From the NCBI GenBank assembly GCA_006226595.1, contig SBGP01000009.1, positions 62,001 to 126,000 of the forward strand: 64,000 nt of DNA, given 5' to 3'. The position numbers and the translations under genes were made by a program. The notes below the pieces were generated by a model. It ran no database searches and was not told the origin of the DNA. It saw nothing but the letters and a program-made list of their open reading frames with translations. This DNA comes from Deltaproteobacteria bacterium. Lineage in GTDB: Bacteria > Myxococcota_A > UBA796 > GCA-2862545. Of the stretch, positions 30,642 to 39,334 are shown in pieces (the stretch's first letter is position 1; the number at the start of each line of letters is the position of its first letter).

Positions 30642-33600
30642 TCAGCGCTGCGCGTCGAGCTCGGCGCGCAGCTCCGCGAGTCGCTCCATCATCTGGGCCA
30701 TGCCCATGCCCGAGGCCACGCCCTCGGCCTGCTCGAGCAACGGCTCGGCCGCGTCCGGCTGCTTCGCGTCGAGGTGGGCCCGCGCCATGAGCCACAAGCC
30801 AAAGCTCTCGATCTCGGCGTCCTGGAAGCCGCGCGCCCTCTCGATGGCCTCCTGCATGCGGGCCATGCCGGCGTCGGTCGTGCCGCGAACCGTCTCGATG
30901 TAGCCCATGTAGGTGTCGTTCAGGGCCACGCCGCGATCCCAGCCCATCTGCTCGGCCAGCTCGCGACTGCGCGCGAACGCGACCCATGCCCGGCCCCATG
31001 CCTCGCGGGTGAAGTAGGCGTCGCCGATGTTGTGGTAGTTCACCATCACGCCGCGGCTGTAGGCGATGCCCTGGCGCACGGCGAGTGCCTGCCGGAAGCT
31101 GGCCAGCGCGTCGTCGAGCTGGCCGAGGGCGGTGTGCACGAGCCCGATGTTGTTGAGCACCCGTCCCTGGAGGATGCGATCGCCGGCCGTGCGCGCGACC
31201 TCGAGGGCGGCCTTCAGGGTCTCGCCAGCACTCTCGGTCTCACCGGCGCGTAGCTGCTGACTCGCGAGTCCGAGCAGGCAGCGACCGCGGGCGGCGTCGT
31301 TCGCCGCGAGCGACATCGCCTTCGCCCACAGCTCGCGGGCGTCGTCGTTGCGTCCCTCTTCGTGCGCGAGCACCGCGACGGCCTCGGCAGCCTGGAGCTC
31401 GAGCTCCGGGTCGGGCTCGACGCGAAGCAAGGCCTGCGCCTGCGCGAGGTGCGCCTTCGCGAGCGGATGCTTGCCGCGCTCCATGTAGCTGCGGCCGAGC
31501 TCGAGGTGTGCGCGGACCTCGACCCACGGCAGGCCGATGTCTCCCGCGACGTCGAGGGCGATCTGCAGCGCGTACTCCCCGCGCTTCACCTTGCCCATGG
31601 TCTTGAGCACCAGGCCGTGTGCGAGGCGCAGCATCGCTTCGCCCTGGACCCGCGCATCCCACGTGTCGGGGTTCTTCGGCTCCTGGTCGAGCCACCGCAG
31701 GCCGTTGTCGTAGTAGTCGGCGGCCTGCTGCAGCAGGTGCTCGGCCTCCAGGTGCTGACCCGCTCGGTACGCGAAGCGCGCCGCATCGAGGAAGCGCCCG
31801 GCCTCCGCGCAGTGCAGTGCCAGGGACTCGGCGACCGTGTCGAGCTCGTCCGCGTGCAGGGTCTCGAGGGCGGAGGCGATGAGCCGATGGTAGGCGCGGC
31901 GCTGTACCCCGAGCACGCCGTGCAGGGCGACGCGGCGCACGAGGTCGCTGGCGAACACCCACTCTCCGCCGTGACTGCGCCGGATGAGCGCGTGCGACGA
32001 CAGATCGAGCAGCAGTGGCGTCGGGTCGTCGAGGCCGGCGGCCTCGGCGAGCAGCTCAGAGGTGAACCCGCTGCCGATGGCCGAGGCGAGCTGGAGCATG
32101 CCCTTGCTCGCCGGCTCGAGGGCGTCGATGCGGGACGCGAGGACCGCGGCCAGCGTCTCGGGGATCGCGCTCTCGTCGAGCTCTGCGGCGAGCGCCGCCC
32201 GACCGTCCGTCACCACCACCGAGTCGTGCTGGATCAGGTACTTGATCATCTCTTCGATGTAGAGGGCGTTGCCTTCGCAGGTGCGCTCGATGAGCTCGAG
32301 CAGCCGCGTGTCGACGGTCTCCGCGTCGAGCAGGTGCGCGATCAGCCGCCGCTGCACGTGCATCGGGAAGGACCCGAGCTCCACGACCTCGCCCATACCG
32401 GCGAAGTCGGCGGGCAGGGAGCCCGTGGACGAGCCGAGGAAGAACACGGGACGCGCGGTGAGCTGCTTCACCAGCCGCGCCAGTCGCCGGGACTCCGCCG
32501 GACGCAGGTGATGCAGGTCCTCGACGCCGAGCACCAGCGCGCCGTCCGCCGAGAGCCCGAACACGATGCGGGTCAGCGCGTCCCACACCGCCTCGGCCTG
32601 GGCTGCCGGCTTCACCCCGAGCAGCCCGCCGATGACGTCGATGTGGCCCTGACCGAGACCGAGCTGCACCAGCCGCGGCAGCGCCGCTTCGACCTCGGCA
32701 CGCGGCGGGTCCGAGGACAAGCCGAGCACGGAGCGCACCAGGTCGCGGAACGGCTCCATCGCCGGGTCCTCGCCATAGGGCGTGCACCGGGCCACGTACA
32801 TCGGCAGCCCACGACGGCGGGCCAGGCTCTGGATCTCGCGGATCAGCCGCGACTTGCCGGTACCCGACGGCCCGACCAGCGCGAGTGCGGTGCCCCGGCC
32901 CCCGGCGAGTCGCATGAGGTGGTCGCGAATGACGTCGAGCTCCTGCCCGCGGCGCAGCCAGGGCCCCTTGCCCGCCACGCGCAGACCGCGACGTCGCTCC
33001 TCGACCCGCCAGCTCGGGCTCGGCGGCTTGCCCCCCCGGTTGAGGATGTCCGGGCCACGGCGGTAGCGGAACAGCGCCTCGCTCGCGCGGAGGATTCGCT
33101 CGCTGACGAGCACCTGGCCGTGATCCGCACGCGCCGAGAGCCGGCGTGCGAAGCGCGTCGTGTTGCCCCGCGGGATGTAGCGCTCCTCGCGACGGGCCCC
33201 GGCTCCGGTGGTGACTTCGCCGGCGTGGATGCCGATGGCCAGCGACAGCTGCAGGCCCTTCTCGCGGAGGGTGCCCACCTGTCGCTGCAGCTCCATCGCG
33301 CACTCGATGGCGCGGGCCGCGTCGTCGTGGTGGTTGCGGCGGGCGCCGAAGAGGATGGCGATCTGGTCGTCCACCGCCGTCGTGACCACGCCGTCGTAGC
33401 GATCGACGGTCGACCGCACCCAGCGCAGCAGTCGCAGGTGCTGCTTGAACAGGGCCTCGGGCTCGAGCTTGAGCGACAGGTCGGTGAGCCCATCGACGTC
33501 GACGACCACCGAGTACACCGCCTTGCGCTCGCCGATCGGGACACGCAGCCGTCCCGGGAGCGGGGTCGCGGCCTCCGGCGTCGGGGTGCCGGCGGTGATC

Positions 33601-34613
33601 GTCGGCTCCGGCGCATCGAGGCGCTCGACATCGGCGACGAGCCGCTGCAGGTCGAGACCCAGCGGCGAGCGATCGGCCTCGCCGGGGAACACCTCGCGCA
33701 GGGTGGCGACGAGCGCGCTGCGGTGGTCGCCAGCCTCGTGCTCGAACAGCCAGCTGCGCAGGTCTTCTTCGAGCTCCCCAGCACTCGGGTAGCGGTCCTC
33801 GCGGTCGCGAGCGAGCGCGCGGAGGAGCACGCTCCACAGGGCATCGTCGACGCCGTGGCTCTCGCGCAGGTCGGGGATCTCGGCCTCGCGTACCCGCCGC
33901 AGCTTCTCCTGGGCGTCGTCGTGCTGGAACAGCCGGTGCCCGGCGATGAGCTCCCACAGCACGATGCCGACGCTGAAGATGTCCGAGCGGTGATCGACGG
34001 CCCCGCCCTGCGCCTGCTCCGGGCTCATGTACGCGTACTTGCCGCCGCCCGGGCGCCCCTCGCCCCGGGACTTGTCCGAGCCCTGGTGGCTGTTCATCAC
34101 GCGGGCGACGCCGAAGTCGACGAGCTTCACCTCGCCGTCGAAGGTGATCACCAGGTTGTGGGGGCTCACGTCGCGGTGGACGAGCCCGAGCACCTTGCCC
34201 TCGGCGTCGGTCAGCGAGTGCGCGTAGTGCAGCCCGCGACAGGCCTCGGCGACCATGTGCACCGCCACCGGTAGCGGCAGCCGCGTCTCGTCGGCACGCA
34301 GCGCGCGCACCACCCGCGTCAGGTCGTGCCCGTGCAGGTGCTCCATCGCGATGAACCAGCTCGAGCCCACGCGCCCGAGGTCGTAGGTCTGCACCACGTT
34401 CGGATGGTTGAGGTGCACCGCGATCTTCGCCTCGTTGATGAACATCGAGATGAAGCGCGGATCTTCGGCGTGCTCCGGGCGAATGCGCTTGATGACCAGT
34501 CGCTTCTCGAAGCCGGCTACTCCGAAGCTTCGCGCGAGGTACACCTCAGCCATGCCTCCCGTCGCGATACGCTCCAGGAGTTCGTACTTTCCGAATGGCG
34601 CGGGAAGCTGCAC
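30642..34613 (-). CDS. Ser/Thr kinase with class III cyclase-like domain, AAA ATPase and TPR repeats
   Basis: 1,323-residue signalling protein, start GTG at 34613. Residues ~8-290 are a kinase (ATGGMAEVYLA loop, Lys42, HRDVSPHN with Asp148, DFG Asp166, YAYMSPEQ). Residues ~365-520 resemble a class III nucleotide cyclase: VVVDVDGLTDLS keeps the metal Asp pair, VDDQIAILFGA supplies the second metal position and GIHAGEVTTG follows. Walker A GPSGTGKS (581-588) opens an AAA/STAND ATPase, and the last ~450 residues are TPR repeats (LGQLDDALASFRQALAVRQ). Family members with this order are common in myxobacteria and rarely characterised. It is divergent from the HtrA gene with only 27 bases between starts. 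Confidence 0.9.
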   Translation of the reverse strand: MQLPAPFGKYELLERIATGGMAEVYLARSFGVAGFEKRLVIKRIRPEHAEDPRFISMFINEAKIAVHLNHPNVVQTYDLGRVGSSWFIAMEHLHGHDLTRVVRALRADETRLPLPVAVHMVAEACRGLHYAHSLTDAEGKVLGLVHRDVSPHNLVITFDGEVKLVDFGVARVMNSHQGSDKSRGEGRPGGGKYAYMSPEQAQGGAVDHRSDIFSVGIVLWELIAGHRLFQHDDAQEKLRRVREAEIPDLRESHGVDDALWSVLLRALARDREDRYPSAGELEEDLRSWLFEHEAGDHRSALVATLREVFPGEADRSPLGLDLQRLVADVERLDAPEPTITAGTPTPEAATPLPGRLRVPIGERKAVYSVVVDVDGLTDLSLKLEPEALFKQHLRLLRWVRSTVDRYDGVVTTAVDDQIAILFGARRNHHDDAARAIECAMELQRQVGTLREKGLQLSLAIGIHAGEVTTGAGARREERYIPRGNTTRFARRLSARADHGQVLVSERILRASEALFRYRRGPDILNRGGKPPSPSWRVEERRRGLRVAGKGPWLRRGQELDVIRDHLMRLAGGRGTALALVGPSGTGKSRLIREIQSLARRRGLPMYVARCTPYGEDPAMEPFRDLVRSVLGLSSDPPRAEVEAALPRLVQLGLGQGHIDVIGGLLGVKPAAQAEAVWDALTRIVFGLSADGALVLGVEDLHHLRPAESRRLARLVKQLTARPVFFLGSSTGSLPADFAGMGEVVELGSFPMHVQRRLIAHLLDAETVDTRLLELIERTCEGNALYIEEMIKYLIQHDSVVVTDGRAALAAELDESAIPETLAAVLASRIDALEPASKGMLQLASAIGSGFTSELLAEAAGLDDPTPLLLDLSSHALIRRSHGGEWVFASDLVRRVALHGVLGVQRRAYHRLIASALETLHADELDTVAESLALHCAEAGRFLDAARFAYRAGQHLEAEHLLQQAADYYDNGLRWLDQEPKNPDTWDARVQGEAMLRLAHGLVLKTMGKVKRGEYALQIALDVAGDIGLPWVEVRAHLELGRSYMERGKHPLAKAHLAQAQALLRVEPDPELELQAAEAVAVLAHEEGRNDDARELWAKAMSLAANDAARGRCLLGLASQQLRAGETESAGETLKAALEVARTAGDRILQGRVLNNIGLVHTALGQLDDALASFRQALAVRQGIAYSRGVMVNYHNIGDAYFTREAWGRAWVAFARSRELAEQMGWDRGVALNDTYMGYIETVRGTTDAGMARMQEAIERARGFQDAEIESFGLWLMARAHLDAKQPDAAEPLLEQAEGVASGMGMAQMMERLAELRAELDAQR

Positions 34614-34640
34614 GGGAAAACCCTACCGCGGAGGAGGGCG

Positions 34641-35837
34641 GTGAGCCGCTTACAGCCCAATGGCGTGTTGCCGTGGCTGATTGCCACCGCCGCAATCGCG
34701 TTCGCGGTGGGCCGTATCACGGCTCCCGAAGCTCCGGAAGTGACCGCGTTTCCGAGCTACGCAGAAGTGTACGAAACGGTCGCGCCGGTGGTCGTCAACG
34801 TCTCGCTCTCGGAGCCGGACACCCGCGTGGGCAGCGGGTTCGCGGTGGCGCGGGATCAGGTTGTCACCGCCCGACACCTCGTGGTCGGCGCCCAGGACGT
34901 GGTGGTGCGGACCGTGGACGGCAAGGCGGTGTGGACCCGCGTGGTCGGCACCGATGCCCGAACCGACCTCGCGCTGCTCAAGGCCGAGAGCGACGTGTTC
35001 GAGCCCGCGGTGCTCGGCTCCTCGGAGGGCCTCGTCGCCGGCGACACCCTGCTCGCCCTCGGCAACCCCTACGGCCTCGGCCACAGCCTGGCTGTCGGCG
35101 TGCTCGGCAGCCGCGAGCGTCGCCTCGTCGTGCGCGAGGGCGGCCCCAACGTGGACTTCCTCCAGCTGACCATGCCGCTGAACCCTGGCAACTCGGGCGG
35201 TCCGATCTTCGACGCTGGCGGGCGGGTCGTCGGCATCCTCGCCGGCACCCACGCCGAGGGCCAGGCCATCGCGTTCGCGGTGCCCGTCGAGGTGCTCACC
35301 GAGGTGCTGCCCGAGCTCGGCAAGGGCGCGCGCATGACCCGCGCCTACCTCGGTGCCCGCGCCGAAGCCGACGCCGGCGGACTGCGGGTGAGCGACGTCG
35401 TGCCCTCCGGTCCCGCCGACCGCGCGGGTGTGCTCGTCGGCGACCTGCTCGTGTCCCTGGATGGCACCGCGCTCGACACCGCCGAGACCCTGCGCAAGCT
35501 GCTCGACAGCCTGCCCGCCAACCAGCGCGCCGAGCTCGTCATCGAGCGAGACGGCGAGCGTCGCTCGGTCGAGGTCGGGCTCACCGACTGGGCCGAGCGG
35601 GCGGTCGCGATTGCCGGCATGACCCTGCGCCCCGAAGCGGGCAGCGGCGGTCGCGTGGTCGCCGTGCGTCCGCGCAGCCGGGCCGAGCGCGCGGGGGTTC
35701 GCGTCGGCGACATCGTGCGCACGGTCGACGGCATCCCGGTCCGCGCGCCCGCCGACGTCCAGGACCTGCTCGCGCCCGGAGAGCCCGCGAAGCTCGAGGC
35801 CGTGCGCGAGGGCGCCCCCGTCGCGCTTCAGCTGTAA
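34641..35837 (+). CDS. HtrA/DegS-like serine protease with two PDZ domains
   Basis: 398-residue trypsin-fold protease for envelope quality control or regulated proteolysis. The GTG at 34641 is chosen because GGAGGAGGG lies immediately upstream; the open frame further left overlaps the kinase gene. An N-terminal signal anchor (LPWLIATAAIAFAVG, residues 10-24) tethers it to the inner membrane, facing the periplasm. The triad is His79 (VVTARHLV), Asp109 (ARTDLALLK) and Ser185 (NPGNSGGPIF). PDZ1 starts near YLGARAEADAGGLRVSDV and PDZ2 near VAVRPRSRAERAGVRVGDI. Two PDZ domains with a membrane anchor is a DegQ/DegS intermediate architecture. The start lies 27 bases from the divergent kinase start. 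Confidence 0.92.
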   Translation: MSRLQPNGVLPWLIATAAIAFAVGRITAPEAPEVTAFPSYAEVYETVAPVVVNVSLSEPDTRVGSGFAVARDQVVTARHLVVGAQDVVVRTVDGKAVWTRVVGTDARTDLALLKAESDVFEPAVLGSSEGLVAGDTLLALGNPYGLGHSLAVGVLGSRERRLVVREGGPNVDFLQLTMPLNPGNSGGPIFDAGGRVVGILAGTHAEGQAIAFAVPVEVLTEVLPELGKGARMTRAYLGARAEADAGGLRVSDVVPSGPADRAGVLVGDLLVSLDGTALDTAETLRKLLDSLPANQRAELVIERDGERRSVEVGLTDWAERAVAIAGMTLRPEAGSGGRVVAVRPRSRAERAGVRVGDIVRTVDGIPVRAPADVQDLLAPGEPAKLEAVREGAPVALQL

Positions 35838-35846
35838 GCCTGGCCA

Positions 35847-36269
35847 TCAGGCGCGCTTGTTCCGCATGGCGCGCACGACCTCGATGGGTCGGCCCTCGAG
35901 ATCCACGCCGCTCGCATATACGCCGTATGCCTCGGTCTCGACCCCCACCAGCGCCGCGCGACCCTCGCGGTCGAAGTGCACGCCCCACCCGTAGCGCTTG
36001 GTGAGCGCCGAGGCGCGCAAGCAGGCTTGCCCGCGCGAGAACCAGGCCTCCCGCGCCTCTTCGCGCTCCTCGCCCATCAGCTCGCGAGCATCCGCGAACA
36101 CCGTGAACAACACCTCGTCGGAGGTGTGGGCGTAGGGCTGCTCGAGCATCGCGTACGCGCGCTCGGCGAGGGTCGTGTTCTTGCGCGGCGGCGGCTGCGT
36201 CCCCCGCTCCGCCGGGCAGTCGGCGGCCACGAGGATGAACGCGTCCGTGTAGTTCGTCGTGTGGGACAT
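35847..36269 (-). CDS. DUF6157 family protein
   Basis: 140-residue soluble protein of a widespread family without assigned function. It matches, from memory of the family, along its whole length: MSHTTNYTDAFILVAADCP, RAYAMLEQPYAHTSDEVLF, EAREAWFSRGQACLRASALT, KRYGWGVHFDREGR and a C-terminal VVRAMRNKRA. GGAGG sits just ahead of the ATG at 36269. It lies 62 bases after the allantoinase stop on the same strand and could be transcribed with the urate genes, though no functional link is known. It converges on the HtrA gene with a 9-base gap containing a small inverted repeat (GCCTG/CAGGC, 35838-35852). Confidence 0.85.
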   Translation of the reverse strand: MSHTTNYTDAFILVAADCPAERGTQPPPRKNTTLAERAYAMLEQPYAHTSDEVLFTVFADARELMGEEREEAREAWFSRGQACLRASALTKRYGWGVHFDREGRAALVGVETEAYGVYASGVDLEGRPIEVVRAMRNKRA

Positions 36270-36331
36270 CGGCCCTCCTCACCCGCCACGTACCGCGCCC
36301 TTCGCGAGGGGCGCTTGTACGAAGCCGACAA

Positions 36332-37645
36332 CTAGCGCAACAGCGCGGCTCCCCTCGCCTCGCCGACGACACGGCCCTCGCGTGCCACGCACTCGCCGCG
36401 CAGCCAGGTGCCCTCGACCACGCCAAACAGCTCGCGGTCCGCGTAGGGGGTGACCTTGTGGCGGTGCAAGAGCTGGCTCGGGTCGACCCGGAAGCTCGCC
36501 TCGGGGCGCCACGCCACGAGGTCGGCGTCCGCACCGACGCGAAGGCGGCCCTTGTTCGCCAGACCCGCGAGCTTGGCCGGGTGACGGCTCATCCACTGCG
36601 CGAGGTGCTCGAGGGTGAAGCCCCGCGCGCGCGCTTCGGTCCACACCGCGGACAGGCCGAGCTGCAGGCTGGCGATGCCGCCCCAGGCCTCGAGGAAGTC
36701 GCCGCGCTCGGGCAGCTTGAGCCCCGGCACGCACGGGCTGTGGTCGCTGACGACCTGGTCGATGATGCCGTCGCGAAGGCCCTGCCACAGCGCGTCGCGG
36801 TTGGCGTCCTCGCGGATCGGCGGACAGCACTTGAACGCGGTGTCGCCGGTGGGCACGTCCTCGGCACGCAGGCACAGGTAGTGCGGGCAGGTCTCGACGG
36901 TGATCGGCAGCCCCTCGGCGCGAGCGGCGGCGAGCATGGGCAGCGCGGTGGCCGAGGACAGGTGCACGATGTGCGCCGGGCAGCCGGTCTCGCGCACGAG
37001 GTCGATGACCACGGCAATCGCGTCGTCTTCCCAGCGGTTCGGGCGGCTGGCGAGGAAGGTCGCGTAGTCGCGCGGGTCGCCGGGATGGGGCGCCTCGCTC
37101 TCGAGCTCGGCATGCACGAGCAGCGGGATGCCGGCGTCGCGGAGCACGGGCATGGCGACGCGCAGGTCGTCCGCGGTGGACGCGGGAAAGTCGTCGATCC
37201 CGCTGTGGCACAGGAAGCACTTGGCGCCGACGATGCCCGCCTCGGCGAGATCCGCGAGGTCGGATGCGTTGCCGGGCACCACCCCGCCCCAGAACGCCAC
37301 GTCCACGGCGAGCTTGCCGTCGAGCACGGCGAGCTTCTCGCGCAGGGCCGCGGCGGTGGTGGTCACCGGGATGCAGTTGAGCGGCATGTCGACGAGGGTG
37401 GTGATGCCCCCGACCGCGGCGGCGGCGGTCGCCGTCTTGAAGCCTTCCCACTCGGTGCGACCGGGCTCGTTGACGTGTACGTGCGCATCGACGAGGCCGG
37501 CCATGAGCACGGCGTCGCCGAGGTCTTCGACCACCGCACCGTCCACGGACCCACCGATGGACACGACCTTGCCGTGCTCGATGGCCACGAAGCCGTCGAC
37601 CCAGCCTTCCTCCGCGAGGATGCGACGGCTGCGGAGCGCGATCAC
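36332..37645 (-). CDS. allB: Allantoinase
   Basis: 437-residue amidohydrolase that opens the hydantoin ring of allantoin to allantoate in purine catabolism. The GTG start overlaps the urate oxidase stop by 4 bases (GTGA at 37642-37645). Metal ligands are visible: His55 and His57 (DAHVHVNEPGRTEWEG), carboxylated Lys142 in AKCFLCHSGIDDFP, His178 (LLVHAE), His228 (HIVHLSS) and Asp301 (VVSDHSPC). The KCFLCHSG-IDDFP wording is the allantoinase signature that separates it from dihydroorotase and hydantoinase. Coupling to a urate oxidase gene supports the assignment. A separate enzyme for the hydroxyisourate-to-allantoin steps is not in the window. Confidence 0.93.
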   Translation of the reverse strand: MIALRSRRILAEEGWVDGFVAIEHGKVVSIGGSVDGAVVEDLGDAVLMAGLVDAHVHVNEPGRTEWEGFKTATAAAAVGGITTLVDMPLNCIPVTTTAAALREKLAVLDGKLAVDVAFWGGVVPGNASDLADLAEAGIVGAKCFLCHSGIDDFPASTADDLRVAMPVLRDAGIPLLVHAELESEAPHPGDPRDYATFLASRPNRWEDDAIAVVIDLVRETGCPAHIVHLSSATALPMLAAARAEGLPITVETCPHYLCLRAEDVPTGDTAFKCCPPIREDANRDALWQGLRDGIIDQVVSDHSPCVPGLKLPERGDFLEAWGGIASLQLGLSAVWTEARARGFTLEHLAQWMSRHPAKLAGLANKGRLRVGADADLVAWRPEASFRVDPSQLLHRHKVTPYADRELFGVVEGTWLRGECVAREGRVVGEARGAALLR

Positions 37646-39225
37646 GGGGCGGCCTCGAACACGAGCTCGACGCTCGCCTCGCCCTTCTCGGGCACGGTGA
37701 CCTGGGCCTCGCGCTTGCCGAACACCTCGTGCCACGCCTCGACCGTGTAGGTGCCGGGGGGCAGGTTGGGCAGCGTGAAGCTCCCGTCGGCCGCCGAGAT
37801 GGCCCACGCGTCGTGCGGCACCACGCCGATGTAGCTCTGCATCCACGGGTGCACGTCGCAGCGCGCGTTCACCGCGACCTCGGGCACGCGGAAGGTGCGG
37901 TCCTCGCGCTGGTCCTTGGCGGGCATGTTCAGGTTGAACGACGGGTTGAGCTCGGAGATGGTGCGCACGTTGTGGAAGGTGTCGTCGCTGTTGACGAAGG
38001 TCACCGTCTGGCCCACGCGGGCGCCGTGGAAGCGCTCGGTGTACACGCAGCCGCGCTGATCGACCTCGACCTTGGCCTCGGGCACGGGTCCCGGGTCGTA
38101 GCCCTCGAGCCCCGACTTCACCCACACGAAGGCGTTGGCGAGCTTGCCGTCGGCGACGAGCACGCTGTTGCCGTACACGGGACCCGTCTGCAGCGCGGCG
38201 CACGCGCCGTACATCTGCAGCGGCTCGGGCGCCGGGACTTCCCCTGTAAACGCGACCTGACCGACGATGCGTCCCGCGGTGGCGGGGTCGATCGGTGCGA
38301 GGCCCTCGACCGGTGCGGGCGTCTCGATCGGAGCCTCGGACTTCGGCATCGACAGGAAGATCAGCGACGAGAAGCTCGCGAGGGCGACCGCGTGGACGAC
38401 GGGGTGTGCCTTGAGGCCGTCGTAGATGTACTGCCGCACCGCGACGCCGAGCGCGATGAACAGCGCGAGGATCAGCGGCTTGAGCTCGTGCCCGTACAGC
38501 GCCGGGTAGTGGTTGCTGATCATCAGGAAGATGATCGGGAAGTGCATGTAGCCGTTGTGGAAGCTGCGCTGGTGCGCGACCGCTCCCCACGACGGGTCGG
38601 GCTCCTTGCCCTCCATGAGCGCCGCGATCGAGCGCCGGCTGTTCGGGAGGATGCGCATCCACACGTTCGCGGTCATCAGCGTGCCCATGAGCGCGCCCAC
38701 GTGCAGGAACGCGGCACGTCCCGAGAGCACCTCGGGCAGCCCGATGCACGCGGCGAGGAACATGAGGATGGTGCCGGCCAGCGCGACCGTGCCGCCGATC
38801 TTCGCCCACAGCAGGTCGTAGACGGTCCAGCCGACGAGCAGCGTCGCGAGGCTGATGCCGATGCTCGCGCCCGCGCCGAGGCCCGCCGCCGGGTGCGTGA
38901 GCATCATGCCGCCGCCCATGTAGAACGTCGCGACGAGCAGCAGGAAGCCGGTGACCCAGGTGCCGAGCGACTCGTACTTGAACCACTTGAGCGTGCCCGT
39001 GATCACGGTCGGCAGGACGCGGGTCTTCTGCAGGCGGAAGAAGCCGCCGCCGTGGACCATCCACATCTCGCCGTTCACGTCGGGCGACACGTCGTCGACC
39101 TCGGGCGGCTTCAGGTTGTGCTCCAGCTCGTGGAACATGAACGCGTGACCAATCCACGCAATCGCGAAGGTCACGTGCAGCCAGCGAAAGGCCAGTCCGG
39201 CCCACTCGGTCAGGAACTCGATCAT
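37642..39225 (-). CDS. puuD: Membrane urate oxidase (PuuD-like) fused to a cupredoxin domain
   Basis: 527-residue protein. Residues 1-295 match the membrane urate hydroxylase PuuD: seven or eight helices with RWLHVTFAIAWIGHAFMFHELE, NGEMWMVHGGGFFRLQK, VYDLLWAKIG, RSFHNGYMHFPIIFLMISNH. Characterised PuuD proteins carry a C-terminal cytochrome c domain. Here, after a Pro-rich linker, residues ~315-470 instead form a blue-copper-like cupredoxin: His418 (DTFHNV), Cys456, His459 and Met462 (ARCDVHPWMQ). Residues 475-527 form a small carboxypeptidase-regulatory-like beta domain (DGSFTLPNLPPGTYTVEAW). Copper may therefore replace heme as the electron acceptor. It is coupled to allB by a 4-base overlap. 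Confidence 0.88.
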   Translation of the reverse strand: MIEFLTEWAGLAFRWLHVTFAIAWIGHAFMFHELEHNLKPPEVDDVSPDVNGEMWMVHGGGFFRLQKTRVLPTVITGTLKWFKYESLGTWVTGFLLLVATFYMGGGMMLTHPAAGLGAGASIGISLATLLVGWTVYDLLWAKIGGTVALAGTILMFLAACIGLPEVLSGRAAFLHVGALMGTLMTANVWMRILPNSRRSIAALMEGKEPDPSWGAVAHQRSFHNGYMHFPIIFLMISNHYPALYGHELKPLILALFIALGVAVRQYIYDGLKAHPVVHAVALASFSSLIFLSMPKSEAPIETPAPVEGLAPIDPATAGRIVGQVAFTGEVPAPEPLQMYGACAALQTGPVYGNSVLVADGKLANAFVWVKSGLEGYDPGPVPEAKVEVDQRGCVYTERFHGARVGQTVTFVNSDDTFHNVRTISELNPSFNLNMPAKDQREDRTFRVPEVAVNARCDVHPWMQSYIGVVPHDAWAISAADGSFTLPNLPPGTYTVEAWHEVFGKREAQVTVPEKGEASVELVFEAAP

Positions 39226-39334
39226 CTGCGCAGGCTACTGCTCCGCGCACAGCCCGGCAAGCGGCTCGGACACCTCCTCGTCACATTCGTCCACGACGCC
39301 GCGCGGTGTGCACCCGCTCGCGCTAGCGAAGAGC

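Noticed and set aside
36332-39250. Single 972-codon minus-strand gene covering allB and the urate oxidase
   Set aside because: The upstream half of that frame has Arg/His-rich nonsense composition and is antisense-frame to the PuuD-like protein. The GTGA overlap gives two clear proteins instead.
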